Shown here piece after piece: positions 42,001-50,065 of a DNA stretch of 64,000 bases (its first letter is position 1; each line of letters begins with the position of its first letter). The notes beneath the pieces are model-generated. The model was given only the letters and a program-made list of their open reading frames with translations. It was not told the origin of the DNA and searched no databases. Source of the stretch: Streptomyces vinaceus (GTDB lineage: Bacteria > Actinomycetota > Actinomycetes > Streptomycetales > Streptomycetaceae); assembly GCF_008704935.1 (NCBI RefSeq), contig NZ_CP023692.1, forward strand, positions 1,984,001 to 2,048,000, in the 5' to 3' direction. The translations under genes and the position numbers were made by a program.

Positions 42001-43687
42001 CGGCGCCGATCCGGCCTGGCCGCAGGAGCTGGCCCGGGCCCGCCGGGCCATCGCGGTCCGCATCGGCGGCGCGGACCACTGGGCGGCGATCGAGGACGCG
42101 GGCCGGCTGCGCGACGCGCTGGGCACGGCGCTCCCGGTCGGGGTCCCGGAGGCGTTCACCGAGCCCGTCAAGGACCCGCTCGGGGACCTCCTCGCCCGCT
42201 ACGCCCGCACCCACGGGCCGTTCACCACGGCCGCCGTCGCCGCCCGTTTCGGCCTGGGGGCGGCGGTGACCGAGGGGGCCCTGCACCGGCTCGCGGCGGC
42301 CGGCCGGGTGGTGCAGGGCGAGTTCCACCCGGCCGGCATCGGCCAGGAGTGGTGCGACGCGACCGTGCTGCGCAGGCTGCGCCGCCGCTCGCTGGCGGCG
42401 CTGCGCCAGGAGCTGGAGCCGGTCCCGCCGACCTCCCTGGCCACCTTCCTGCCGCAGTGGCAGCACCTGGGCGGCGCCCTGCGCGGCATCGACGGCCTGG
42501 CCAGGGCGATCGAGCAGCTCCAGGGCGCCCCGGTGCCCGCCTCGGCGCTGGAGCGGCTGATCCTCCCCTCGCGGGTCTCGGGGTACTCCCCGACCCTGCT
42601 GGACGAGCTCACCACCAGCGGGGAGGTGGTCTGGGCGGGCGCCGGGGCCCTCCCGGGCAAGGACGGCTGGGTCTCGCTCTACCTGGCGGACGCGGCCCCG
42701 CTGCTGCTGCCCCCGCCGCACCCGCTGGAGCTGACTCCGCTTCACCAGTCGCTCCTCGACACCCTGTCCGGCGGGTACGGGCTGTTCTTCCGCCAGCTCG
42801 CGGAGATCGTGCGCGCCAAGTGGTCCGAGGCCACCGACCTCGAACTGTCCGAGGCCGTCTGGGACCTGGCCTGGTCGGGCCGGCTCACCAATGACACGCT
42901 CTCCCCGCTGCGCTCCCTGCTCGGTTCGGGCCGTACGGCGGGCGCCACCGCCCACCGGGCCCGGCGCACCGTCCCGCGCGGCCGGTACGGGACGCTCAGC
43001 GCCCAGGTGTCCCGCCCGGGCCCGCCCACGGTCTCCGGCCGTTGGTCGCTGCTGCCCACCCGGGCCCCCGACCCCACCCACCGGGCGCACGCGCTGGCCC
43101 GGACCCTGCTGGACCGGCACGGGGTGGTCACGCGGGGCGCGGTGGCCGCCGAGGGCGTGGAGGGCGGCTTCAGCGCGGTGTACCGGATCCTGTCGGCCTT
43201 CGAGGACAGCGGGCAGGCCCGGCGCGGCTATGTGGTGGAGGGCCTGGGCGCGGCCCAGTTCGCGATGGACGGGGCGGTGGACCGGCTGCGCTCGGCCGAG
43301 CGGAATCCGCCCCCGCTGGCGGCGGTGGTCCTGGCGGCCGCCGACCCGGCGAACGCGTACGGGGCGGCCCTGCCCTGGCCGGAGCCCCCGGCCGGGGCCG
43401 CGCACAAGCCGGGCCGCAAGGCGGGCTCGCTGGTGGTGCTGGTCGACGGGGAGCTCGTCCTGTACGTGGAGCGGGGCGGCAAGACGCTGCTGGCCTGGCC
43501 CCCGGCGGAGGATCCCCGGCTCGCGGCGGCCACCGCGGCCCTGGCGGCGGCCGCCCGGACCGGCACGCTCCCTGCGCTCACGGTGGAGCGGATCAACGCC
43601 GCCCCCGCGCTGACCTCCCCGCTGGGTCCGGTCCTGGAGGCGGCCGGCTTCCACGCCACCCCTCGGGGGCTGCGCATGCGCTCGTGA
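39095..43687 (+). CDS. lhr: Lhr-family DNA repair helicase
   Basis: A 1530-residue superfamily-2 helicase. Motif I is A-P-T-G-S-G-K-T (45-52), motif II D-E-V-H (169-172) and motif III S-A-T, with the second RecA-like domain around 290-440. The Lhr winged-helix and beta-barrel core follows. About 650 further residues form the long C-terminal module found only in full-length actinobacterial Lhr. Mycobacterial Lhr unwinds RNA:DNA and DNA duplexes 3'-to-5' and is induced by DNA damage. The PafBC-type promoter just upstream fits that. A nei gene lies about 1 kb downstream. I start at ATG 39095; the in-frame GTG 39080 would lie in the promoter. Confidence 0.93.
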   Translation: MAGSALDAFSPATRSWFTGAFVQPTSAQEGAWRAIREGSDVLVVAPTGSGKTLAAFLAALDQLASTPPPAEPKKRCRVLYVSPLKALAVDVERNLRSPLTGIRQESVRLGLPEPEIRVGIRSGDTPPAERRALATRPPDILITTPESLFLMLTSATRDALAGIETVILDEVHAVAGTKRGAHLALSLERLDELLPRPARRIGLSATVRPVDEVARYLAPRGKVEIVQPPSAKEFDLSVVVPVQDMGELGGSPATEGREGGDKPSIWPHVEERIADLVQAHRSTIVFANSRRLAERLCNRLNEIAYERATGEQLAEGAAPPAEIMAQSGAAQGAPPLLARAHHGSVSKEQRALVEEDLKAGRLPAVVATSSLELGIDMGAVDLVVQVESPPSVASGLQRVGRAGHQVGAVSTGVVFPKYRGDLVQAAVVTERMRTGSIESLRIPSNPLDVLAQQLVAMTAMDTWQLDELLALVRRAAPFAALPESAFTAVLDMLAGRYPSDAFAELRPRVVWDRVAGTVTGRPGAQRLAVTSGGTIPDRGLFGVFLAGADPKKGGGRVGELDEEMVYESRVGDVFTLGTTSWRIEDITRDRVLVSPAPGVPGRLPFWKGDQLGRPLELGRAVGAFLRELGGLAEEDARLRLVAAGLDAWAAENVLAYLAEQREACGHVPDDRTIVVERFRDELGDWRVVVHSPFGAQVHAPWALALGARLGEKYGMDAQVMHADDGIVLRLPDADLLSMDLLDHDPAASRAFEFDDEQAPLGAADVAFDQGEINQIVTDQVGGSALFASRFRECAARALLLPRRSPGKRTPLWQQRQRASQLLQVASEFGSFPIVLEAVRECLQDVFDVPGLTELMGDIESRRVRLVEVTTPEPSPFARSLLFGYVAQFLYEGDSPLAERRAAALSLDSRLLAELLGQAELRELLDAEVLEELERELQWRTEDRRAKDAESVADLLRLLGPLTTDELAERGADPAWPQELARARRAIAVRIGGADHWAAIEDAGRLRDALGTALPVGVPEAFTEPVKDPLGDLLARYARTHGPFTTAAVAARFGLGAAVTEGALHRLAAAGRVVQGEFHPAGIGQEWCDATVLRRLRRRSLAALRQELEPVPPTSLATFLPQWQHLGGALRGIDGLARAIEQLQGAPVPASALERLILPSRVSGYSPTLLDELTTSGEVVWAGAGALPGKDGWVSLYLADAAPLLLPPPHPLELTPLHQSLLDTLSGGYGLFFRQLAEIVRAKWSEATDLELSEAVWDLAWSGRLTNDTLSPLRSLLGSGRTAGATAHRARRTVPRGRYGTLSAQVSRPGPPTVSGRWSLLPTRAPDPTHRAHALARTLLDRHGVVTRGAVAAEGVEGGFSAVYRILSAFEDSGQARRGYVVEGLGAAQFAMDGAVDRLRSAERNPPPLAAVVLAAADPANAYGAALPWPEPPAGAAHKPGRKAGSLVVLVDGELVLYVERGGKTLLAWPPAEDPRLAAATAALAAAARTGTLPALTVERINAAPALTSPLGPVLEAAGFHATPRGLRMRS

Positions 43688-43884
43688 ATCCGGTGCGGGG
43701 ATCCTGTGACGGAATCCGGCAGTCCGGTCTCGACCATCCCGCTTATGTTGCGCTTATGTCTTGAGCACGTCACGAAGCCCTTCTCGGCTGGCACCCCCGC
43801 CCCCTTCTGGACTATCAAGATCACCGCAGGCATCAGTCCTGACGATGCCACGTCAAAAGATCACACTCATGGGGGACCGGAAAA

Positions 43885-44568
43885 GTGAGCACCAACACCA
43901 TGCGGCGAGCGGCAACGGGCGTCATCGGTCTGGCGGTTGCCGGCACGCTGACCCTCACCGGCTGCAAGAACGGCAACGAAGAGACCGCACCGGCCCAGTC
44001 GAGCCCGCCGGCCGCCCAGCCCAGCCAGGGCGGGCAGGACTCCGCGCAGCCCAGCACCCCGGCCAGCCCCTCCGCCGGCGGCGGCCAGGCCCCCGCGGCG
44101 GGCCAGGCGAAGCCGGGCCAGACCTTCAAGATCGGCGAGACGGCGCAGGTGCCGTTCAACTACGGCAGCACCAAGGGCGGCACCATCGCCCTCACCGTCA
44201 CCGGCGTCGAGCAGGGCCAGCCGGCGGACCTGGACTCGCTCAAGCTGGGCGACAAGGTCAAGGGGATGATCCCCTACTACATCCGCTACACGGTCAAGAA
44301 CGTCGGCACCGTGGACCTCTCCTACGCCTCCGTCGGCCACATGAAGGGCCTGCTCCCGGACGGCTCCGAGGCCCAGGGCGTCTCCGTCATCGGCAAGTTC
44401 GAGAAGTGCAAGGACGAGTCGCTGCCGAAGGGCTTCACCAACGGCCAGACGCAGACCAGCTGCGCCATCGCGCTGGCCCCGTCCGCCCAGACGAAGGTGG
44501 TCGGCGCCGAGTACTGGGGCGACCCGTACAACAGCCTGAGCGACGGCAAGGGCCTCTTCTGGAAGTAG
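43885..44568 (+). CDS. Lipoprotein with DUF4352-like beta domain
   Basis: A 227-residue lipoprotein. The signal peptide ends at L-T-G-C (Cys near 27), followed by a 50-residue Gln/Pro/Ser/Ala linker. A beta-sandwich domain from about 85 (V-P-F-N-Y-G, I-R-Y-T-V-K-N-V-G) resembles DUF4352/immunoglobulin-like extracellular domains. Two Cys near 174 and 193 may form a disulphide. GTG 43885 starts it. It ends at the hairpin 44592-44622. Its function is unknown; it separates lhr from nei. Confidence 0.75.
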   Translation: MSTNTMRRAATGVIGLAVAGTLTLTGCKNGNEETAPAQSSPPAAQPSQGGQDSAQPSTPASPSAGGGQAPAAGQAKPGQTFKIGETAQVPFNYGSTKGGTIALTVTGVEQGQPADLDSLKLGDKVKGMIPYYIRYTVKNVGTVDLSYASVGHMKGLLPDGSEAQGVSVIGKFEKCKDESLPKGFTNGQTQTSCAIALAPSAQTKVVGAEYWGDPYNSLSDGKGLFWK

Positions 44569-44591
44569 GGCTCCGCCTTCCCCGCGACCGG

Positions 44592-44622
44592 GCCCCCGCC
44601 CGCGCCACGGCGCGGCGGGGGC
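44592..44622 (+). terminator. Terminator after the lipoprotein gene
   Basis: A GC-rich hairpin whose arms (about 44592-44606 and 44610-44622) pair with one bulged base around a short loop. It lies 25 bases after the lipoprotein stop and before nei. Confidence 0.65.
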
Positions 44623-44664
44623 TCCGGCCGTCCCGGCGCCGCCCCGCGGGGCGACAATGGCGCC

Positions 44665-45468
44665 ATGCCCGAAGGAGACAGCGTCTGGCGCGCCGCGGCC
44701 CGGCTGCACGCCGCCCTGGCCGGCCACGAGCTGACCCGCAGCGATCTGCGCGTCCCCCGCTTCGCCACCGCCGACCTCACCGGGCGCACCACCCTGGACG
44801 TCACCCCGCGCGGCAAACACCTCCTGGCCCGCTTCGAGGGCGGCCTCACCCTCCACACCCACCTGGGCATGGACGGCTCCTGGCGGGTCTTCGGAGCGGA
44901 CGAGAAATGGCACGGCGGACCCTCGTACGAGATCCGCGCCGTCCTCGGCACCTCCGCGCGGACGGCCGTCGGCTACCGCCTGCCCGTCGTCGAGCTGCTG
45001 CGCACCTCCGAGGAGGACCGGGCCGTCGGCCACCTGGGCCCCGACCTCCTCGGCCCGGACTGGGACGCCGAGAAGGCGGCGGCCAACCTCCTGGCCCTCC
45101 CCGGGCGCCCGCTCGGCGAGGCCCTCCTCGACCAGCGCAACCTCGCCGGCATCGGCAACATCTACAAGTCCGAGCTCTGCTTCCTCGCCCAGGTCACCCC
45201 CTGGACCCCGGTCGGCGGCCTGCCCGACCCCCCGACCACCGCCGTCCGCCTGGCCGGCGCCGCCCACCGCCTGCTGCGCGCCAACACCGGCGCCGACGCG
45301 GTCCGCAACACCACCGGCCTGCGCCGACGCGGGCAGGAGCTCTTCGTCTACGGCCGCGCCCGCCGCCCCTGCCTGCGCTGCGGCACCCCCGTCCGCGAGG
45401 CACCGCAGGACGACCGCCCGACGTACTGGTGCCCCCGCTGCCAATCCGGCCCCACCCCGTCCACCTAG
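44665..45468 (+). CDS. nei: Formamidopyrimidine/endonuclease VIII-type DNA glycosylase (Nei)
   Basis: A 267-residue Fpg/Nei glycosylase for oxidised bases. Catalytic Pro2 and Glu3 follow the start Met (M-P-E-G-D-S-V). The conserved Lys51 lies in P-R-G-K-H-L-L. An H2TH region with G-I-G-N-I-Y-K-S-E lies near 162-170. A C-terminal zinc finger has C-x2-C-x15-C-x2-C. The sequence is nearest mycobacterial Nei2, which is also adjacent to lhr. GACAAT ends six bases before the ATG and no ribosome site is seen, so a leaderless transcript is possible. Confidence 0.92.
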   Translation: MPEGDSVWRAAARLHAALAGHELTRSDLRVPRFATADLTGRTTLDVTPRGKHLLARFEGGLTLHTHLGMDGSWRVFGADEKWHGGPSYEIRAVLGTSARTAVGYRLPVVELLRTSEEDRAVGHLGPDLLGPDWDAEKAAANLLALPGRPLGEALLDQRNLAGIGNIYKSELCFLAQVTPWTPVGGLPDPPTTAVRLAGAAHRLLRANTGADAVRNTTGLRRRGQELFVYGRARRPCLRCGTPVREAPQDDRPTYWCPRCQSGPTPST

Positions 45469-45498
45469 TTGACGCTCCGTCAGATCCGGTCGTACGGT
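45469..45498 (+). promoter_or_regulatory. Promoter-operator of the SDR gene, leaderless
   Basis: TTGACG (45469-45474), 18 bases and TACGGT (45493-45498) end six bases before ATG 45505. A palindrome TGACG-CTC-CGTCA (45470-45482) overlaps the -35 box and looks like a TetR-type operator. No TetR gene is adjacent. Confidence 0.7.
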
Positions 45499-45504
45499 CC
45501 CGGC

Positions 45505-46275
45505 ATGCCCACACCCAGAGCCCCGTACGACCTCACCGGCCGGACCGCCCTGATCACCGGCGCCGCGAGCGGCATAGGCCGCGCCACCGCCGTGCTCCTC
45601 GCCGAGGCGGGCGCCGCCGTGCACTGCGCGGACCGCGACGAGCAGGGCCTCGCCGAGACGGCCGCCGTCGTCAGCAAGGCCGGCGGCACGGCCGGCGTCC
45701 ACCCCCTCGACGTCACCGACCGGGCCTCCCTGCGCGCCGCCGTGGCGGCCGCCGGACCGCTCGACATCACCGCCGCCATCGCCGGGATCATGCACACCAG
45801 CAGCGTCCTGGACACCTCCGACGAGGACCTCGACCGGGTCCTGGACATCAATTTCAAGGGCGTCCTGCGCACCTGCCAGGAGGCCGCCCGCGCCATGATC
45901 GCGGCCGGGCGCCCCGGCTCGATCGTCACGATGGCCTCCGGCGCCGTGGACGCCGCCCAGCCCGGTCTGCTCTGCTACAGCGCCGCCAAGGCCGCCGTCG
46001 TCCAGCTCACCAAGACGCTGGCCACCGAGGCCGGCCCCCACGGCATCCGCGTCAACGCCGTCGCCCCGGGATGGATCCGCACCCCCATGACCGGCCGGCA
46101 CAGCCCCGAGGCCCAGGAGCAGACCGAGGCCGCGATGGTCCGGATGTCCCCCCTGCGCCGCGTCGGCGAGCCCGAGGACATCGCCCAGGCGGTGCTCTAC
46201 CTCGCCTCGGACGCCTCGTCCTTCATGACCGGCCAGATCCTGCGCCCGAACGGCGGGGTGTCGATGCCCTGGTGA
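45505..46275 (+). CDS. Short-chain dehydrogenase/reductase
   Basis: A 256-residue classical SDR. The cofactor motif is T-G-A-A-S-G-I-G (18-25). The active-site Tyr and Lys are in Y-S-A-A-K near 155, with the Ser in A-S-G-A-V before it. It reduces or oxidises a hydroxyl/keto substrate with NAD(P)(H); the substrate is unknown. I start at ATG 45505, because the promoter sits directly before it and the longer frame runs through the promoter. Its last 53 bases overlap a converging small membrane protein gene. Confidence 0.88.
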   Translation: MPTPRAPYDLTGRTALITGAASGIGRATAVLLAEAGAAVHCADRDEQGLAETAAVVSKAGGTAGVHPLDVTDRASLRAAVAAAGPLDITAAIAGIMHTSSVLDTSDEDLDRVLDINFKGVLRTCQEAARAMIAAGRPGSIVTMASGAVDAAQPGLLCYSAAKAAVVQLTKTLATEAGPHGIRVNAVAPGWIRTPMTGRHSPEAQEQTEAAMVRMSPLRRVGEPEDIAQAVLYLASDASSFMTGQILRPNGGVSMPW

Positions 46276-46558
46276 GCAGCTCGTCGACCGGCACCCCTCC
46301 CACCGGTTCGGCCTCCACCCCGCCGACCGGCTCCGCCGCCGCCCGCCGGGCCCTGCGCCGGGGCCCAGGCGTGCAGTGCACCGGCAGCAGCCCCAGCCCC
46401 CAGCCGCCCACGGCCACCGCGCCCTCCACCGGGCCCGCCTCGCCCGGCGCCAGCGCCAGCCGCAGCACCGCCCACCACCACAGCGCGCCCATCGCCACCG
46501 CGAGGGCCGTCACCGGGGGTATGCCCAGTACCGGAGGTATGCGTAGAGAACGCCGCAC
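46223..46558 (-). CDS. Small membrane protein, converging with the SDR gene
   Basis: A 111-residue protein with one or two membrane segments (about 10-33, then a short hydrophobic stretch at 45-60) and an Arg/Pro/Gly-rich tail. GTG 46558 has GGGAGG five bases upstream, a strong reason to accept it. I do not recognise a family. Its 3' end overlaps the SDR gene by 53 bases on the opposite strand. Confidence 0.6.
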   Translation of the reverse strand: MRRSLRIPPVLGIPPVTALAVAMGALWWWAVLRLALAPGEAGPVEGAVAVGGWGLGLLPVHCTPGPRRRARRAAAEPVGGVEAEPVGGVPVDELLTRASTPRRSGAGSGRS

Positions 46559-46647
46559 GGCTGCCTCCCGGGATCAGGGCCGCGATCCGGACTCGTCCGG
46601 ATTCCCCATCCTCCCGTACACCCCCCGGCGGCGCACCCAGAACGGCC

Positions 46648-46688
46648 CGGAGCCCCGGCCGGTGCACCAGGCACCGGCCGGGGCTCCG
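46648..46688. terminator. Strong terminator, 18-bp perfect stem
   Basis: Arms 46648-46665 and 46671-46688 pair over 18 bases with a 5-base loop, 35 bases past the clgR stop on the minus strand. It isolates clgR from the small membrane protein gene. Confidence 0.9.
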
Positions 46689-46723
46689 GCCACGCTCATT
46701 TCTTCACAGCACGCGCACGGGGC

Positions 46724-47104
46724 TCACGCGGCTACGACATTCACCGCTTCCGCAGGTGCCTTGATGGTCACCCGCTCCGGACCGCCCGTGACCGAAGCCA
46801 CGGAGACCGAATTGAGCATCGGGCGCACCGGCACCGTGACCGGTTCGCTTGCCGCGGCCGACTGCGCCAGCTCGGCCAGCGACAGCTCGTCACTGACCTC
46901 GCGCATCAGCTCGGACATCCGTACGTCCAACGCGTCGCAGATCGCGGAGAGCAGCTCGGAGGATGCCTCCTTCTGCCCCCGCTCCACCTCGGAAAGATAG
47001 CCGAGAGAAACTCGGGCGGACGAGGAGACTTCGCGCAGAGTACGGCCCTGGCGCTGGCGCTGCCGACGCAGCACGTCACCCAGCAGGCGACGGAGCAGAA
47101 TCAT
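46724..47104 (-). CDS. clgR: ClgR, activator of clp protease genes
   Basis: A 126-residue HTH_3 regulator. The HTH at about 20-45 reads [18 protein letters not shown]. In actinobacteria ClgR switches on clpP, clpC and lon, and is itself degraded by ClpP. The C-terminal V-V-A-A end fits the known short degron. Location after cinA and pgsA is the conserved one. GGAGGGA lies eight bases before ATG 47104. A promoter candidate at 47181-47210 suggests its own transcript with a leader of about 70 bases. Confidence 0.92.
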   Translation of the reverse strand: MILLRRLLGDVLRRQRQRQGRTLREVSSSARVSLGYLSEVERGQKEASSELLSAICDALDVRMSELMREVSDELSLAELAQSAAASEPVTVPVRPMLNSVSVASVTGGPERVTIKAPAEAVNVVAA

Positions 47105-47180
47105 CGGTGGCTCCCTCCTCTGACCGTGTAGCCGCATCCTTCACGCCCCACCGTACCGCCTCGCGCCGCGGCCGTGCGGG

Positions 47181-47210
47181 GAGCTATGTCGTGTTCACTC
47201 AGGGCTGCAA
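47181..47210 (-). promoter_or_regulatory. Candidate clgR promoter
   Basis: On the minus strand TTGCAG (47210-47205), 18 bases and TAGCTC (47186-47181) sit just after the cinA stop at 47214. The -10 is weak at its last position. Confidence 0.4.
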
Positions 47211-47213
47211 ACA

Positions 47214-47804
47214 TCAAATCCCCCCGTTCTGTTCCGTATCCTGCCCCCGCGCATTCTCGCGGAGTTCCCTCGAAAGCAGTTCGAGCACTGTCCGTGCACT
47301 CTCCCTACGAATTTCCGTACGGGAGCCGTTCAACCTCAGCGGGACGGTTTTCCTGCCCTCCGGACCCGCGACGGCGATGAAAACGGTGCCCACCGGCTGC
47401 CCGTCCTGGGGGTCCGGACCGGCCACTCCGGTGGTCGCGATCCCCCACGATGCACCCAGCACGCGCCGCACACCCGCCGCCATCTCGGCCGCGACCTGCG
47501 CGTTCACCGCACCTTCCGCGGCCAGTAGCCCGGCGTCCACCCCCAGGATCCGGTGCTTCAGCTCGGTGGCGTACGCCGTGACCGAACCGCGGAACGACCG
47601 GGAGGCCCCGGCGACGGCCGTGAGCTCCGCGGCCACCATCCCGCCGGTCAGCGACTCCGCGACGGCGAGGGTCTGGTCACTCTCCGCAAGCAGGCGCAGC
47701 ACGTCCGCGGCGAGCGCTGCGGTGGTCCCGGGCTCCGCCGCCGGTTCCGCGGCGCCCGAGGACGCCCCACCGACCTCCGGAGATTCCCCCACCGCGTATG
47801 TCAC
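47214..47804 (-). CDS. cinA: CinA C-terminal domain protein (NMN amidohydrolase type)
   Basis: A 196-residue single-domain CinA, equivalent to PncC, which deamidates nicotinamide mononucleotide in NAD recycling. Motifs are A-E-S-L-T-G-G near 47-53, F-R-G-S-V-T-A-Y near 72 and A-T-T-G-V-A-G-P near 127. The N-terminal MoCF domain of full CinA is absent, as usual in Streptomyces. GTG 47804 overlaps the pgsA stop by four bases. Confidence 0.9.
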   Translation of the reverse strand: MTYAVGESPEVGGASSGAAEPAAEPGTTAALAADVLRLLAESDQTLAVAESLTGGMVAAELTAVAGASRSFRGSVTAYATELKHRILGVDAGLLAAEGAVNAQVAAEMAAGVRRVLGASWGIATTGVAGPDPQDGQPVGTVFIAVAGPEGRKTVPLRLNGSRTEIRRESARTVLELLSRELRENARGQDTEQNGGI

Positions 47805-48457
47805 CTTGCGGCCCGCTCCGCTTCCAGCCCCTGGCGCCGCAGCACCACGGCCTGGCGGATGTAGTCCAAACCGGTGACCACGGTCAGCACGACGGCGACC
47901 GCCATCACCCAGAAGCGCAAGGAGGCCAGCGGCCCGGTCAGCGCGAGCACGTACATCCCCACCGCCGTTCCCTGGGCCAGGGTCTTGAGCTTGCCGCCCC
48001 GGCTGGCGGGAATCACTCCGTACCTGATGACCCAGAAACGCATGAGCGTGATCCCGAGTTCCCGCCCGAGGATCACCCCGGTCACCCACCAGGGCAGGTC
48101 ACCCAGCCAGGAGAGACAGATCAACGCCGACCCCATGATCGCCTTGTCGGCGATGGGGTCGGCGATCTTCCCGAAGTCCGTGACCAGGTTGTACGTACGG
48201 GCCAGGTGCCCGTCGAAGATGTCCGTGATCATGGCGACCGCGAAGGCCGCCCACGCCCACGCCCGCCAGACGGGGTCGTAGCCCCCGTCGGCGAGCAGCA
48301 GCAGGACGAAGCCCGGCACCAGGACGAGCCGGATCATCGTCAGGATGTTCGCGATGTTCCACAGGCTGGCCTGATCGACCGCCGCGGCTCCCAGCTTCGC
48401 GCCGGGCGCGGGCCGGCGGCCGGTCCCGCCCGCCGCAGATGCCGGGACTCCGGTCAT
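47801..48457 (-). CDS. pgsA: Phosphatidylglycerophosphate synthase PgsA
   Basis: A 218-residue CDP-alcohol phosphatidyltransferase joining CDP-diacylglycerol to glycerol-3-phosphate, the first step to phosphatidylglycerol. The signature D-x2-D-G-x2-A-R-x8-G-x3-D-x3-D is present as D-I-F-D-G-H-L-A-R with later G-K-I-A-D-P-I-A-D. Six membrane segments are expected. A 30-residue Ala/Gly-rich N-terminus precedes the core. ATG 48457 overlaps the rimO stop by four bases. Confidence 0.93.
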   Translation of the reverse strand: MTGVPASAAGGTGRRPAPGAKLGAAAVDQASLWNIANILTMIRLVLVPGFVLLLLADGGYDPVWRAWAWAAFAVAMITDIFDGHLARTYNLVTDFGKIADPIADKAIMGSALICLSWLGDLPWWVTGVILGRELGITLMRFWVIRYGVIPASRGGKLKTLAQGTAVGMYVLALTGPLASLRFWVMAVAVVLTVVTGLDYIRQAVVLRRQGLEAERAAR

Positions 48458-49950
48458 CCTGCCGCCTCCTCGTCAAGGTGCAGGGGCTCGGCCACCAGGT
48501 CGACGCCGAGCGTGCCGACCACCTTCGCCGTCACGATGCGGCCGGGCACCAGGCCCGTGCTGTCCGTGAAGACGACCTGGCCGTCGGTCTCGGGCGCCTG
48601 GTGCGCGGCACGCCCGTAGGCACCGGTCTCGTCCTCGTCGCCGCCGTCCACCGCCTCGACGGTTTCGACGAGCACCTCCAGGATCTCCCCGATCCGCTCC
48701 TCGGCGCGCTGCGAGGTGAGCTCCTCGGCGAGCCGCTGCATGTGCGCGAGCCGCTCCGCGATCGTCTCCTCGTCCAGCTTGTTGTCGTACGTGACGGCCT
48801 CGGTGCCGTCCTCGTCCGAGTAGCCGAAGACGCCGATCGCGTCGAGGCGCGCATGGGTGAGGAAACGCTCCAGCTCCTTGAAGTCGGCTTCCGTCTCACC
48901 GGGGAAGCCGACGATGAAGTTGGACCGGACGCCGGCCTGCGGGGCCTTGGAACGGATGGTGTCCAGCAGCTCCAGGAAGCGGTCGGTGTCACCGAAGCGG
49001 CGCATGGAGCGCAGCACGTCGGGGGCCGAGTGCTGGAAGGACAGGTCGAAGTACGGCACGACCTTGGGGGTCGAGGTCAGTACGTCGATCAGGCCGGGCC
49101 GCATCTCGGCGGGCTGGAGGTAGCTGACGCGGACGCGCTCGATGCCGTCCACCTCGGCGAGCTCCGGCAGCAGGGTCTCCAGCAGGCGGATGTCGCCGAG
49201 GTCCTTGCCGTACGAGGTGTTGTTCTCGGAGACCAGCATGATCTCCTTGACGCCCTGCTCGGCGAGCCAGCGCGTCTCGCCCAGCACGTCGCTGGGGCGG
49301 CGCGAGATGAAGGAGCCGCGGAAGGACGGGATGGCGCAGAAGGAGCAGCGCCGGTCGCAGCCGGAGGCGAGCTTCACCGAGGCGACCGGGCTCTTGTCCA
49401 GGCGGCGGCGCAGCGGCGCGCGCGGCCCGGAGGCGGGAGCGACTCCGTCGGGCAGATCGGCGGGGGCCTCGGCCACCGGCTCCTGCGCGTGGCCGGGCAG
49501 CGCCACCGCGCTCTCCTGGCGGGCCGCGGGGCTGATCGGCAGCAGCTTGCGCCGGTCGCGCGGGGTGTGGGAGGCGTGGATGCCGCCGTTCAGAATGGTC
49601 TGGAGGCGGTCGGAGATGTCGGCGTAGTCGTCGAAGCCGAGCACGCCGTCGGCCTCGGGGAGGGCCTCGGCGAGCTCCTTGCCGTAGCGCTCGGCCATGC
49701 AGCCGACGGCGACGACGGCCTGGGTCTTGCCGTGATCCTTGAGATCGTTGGCTTCGAGCAGGGCGTCTACGGAGTCCTTTTTGGCGGCTTCGACGAAACC
49801 ACAGGTGTTGACGACGGCGACGTCCGCATCGGCGGCGTCCTCGACGAGCTCCCAGCCATCCGCCGCCAAGCGGCCTGCGAGCTCCTCCGAGTCCACCTCG
49901 TTACGGGCGCAGCCAAGAGTGACAAGGGCGACGGTACGGCGTTCGGGCAT
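48454..49950 (-). CDS. rimO: Ribosomal protein S12 methylthiotransferase RimO
   Basis: A 498-residue radical-SAM enzyme that methylthiolates an aspartate of ribosomal protein S12. Auxiliary cluster ligands are Cys14, Cys50 and Cys84. Radical SAM ligands are Cys198, Cys202 and Cys205 (C-D-R-R-C-S-F-C). A TRAM domain lies at the C-terminus. A 40-residue Pro/Ala-rich insertion at about 140-180 lengthens the linker relative to E. coli. I start at ATG 49950; TAGTCT seven bases upstream could be a -10 box. It is the first gene of the coupled rimO-pgsA-cinA run. Confidence 0.95.
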   Translation of the reverse strand: MPERRTVALVTLGCARNEVDSEELAGRLAADGWELVEDAADADVAVVNTCGFVEAAKKDSVDALLEANDLKDHGKTQAVVAVGCMAERYGKELAEALPEADGVLGFDDYADISDRLQTILNGGIHASHTPRDRRKLLPISPAARQESAVALPGHAQEPVAEAPADLPDGVAPASGPRAPLRRRLDKSPVASVKLASGCDRRCSFCAIPSFRGSFISRRPSDVLGETRWLAEQGVKEIMLVSENNTSYGKDLGDIRLLETLLPELAEVDGIERVRVSYLQPAEMRPGLIDVLTSTPKVVPYFDLSFQHSAPDVLRSMRRFGDTDRFLELLDTIRSKAPQAGVRSNFIVGFPGETEADFKELERFLTHARLDAIGVFGYSDEDGTEAVTYDNKLDEETIAERLAHMQRLAEELTSQRAEERIGEILEVLVETVEAVDGGDEDETGAYGRAAHQAPETDGQVVFTDSTGLVPGRIVTAKVVGTLGVDLVAEPLHLDEEAAG

Positions 49951-50009
49951 GGACTCAAGACTACTTTGTCCAAACGCCGGCCCCCGCCCCAAGTCCCGGT
50001 AAACCAAGA

Positions 50010-50039
50010 TCCCCGGGGTGCGGCGCAGCACCCCGGGGA
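50010..50039 (-). terminator. Terminator of the RodZ-like gene, 12-bp stem
   Basis: TCCCCGGGGTGC (50010-50021) and GCACCCCGGGGA (50028-50039) pair perfectly around six bases, just after the RodZ-like stop and before rimO on the minus strand. Confidence 0.8.
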
Positions 50040-50065
50040 CCCGGAATCACGGATTCAGCGCTGTA

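Noticed and set aside
38843..43654. A 1603-codon open frame on the minus strand
   Set aside because: It lies wholly antisense to lhr, which has clear helicase motifs. The antisense product shows no domain and extreme Arg/Gly/Gln bias.
43706..43888. Small open frame between lhr and the lipoprotein gene
   Set aside because: It has no ribosome site, overlaps the lipoprotein start and shows no family features.
46197..46667. Longer minus-strand frame near the SDR end
   Set aside because: It starts inside the 18-bp terminator and is low-complexity Gly/Arg. The GTG 46558 frame with its own ribosome site is the better gene.
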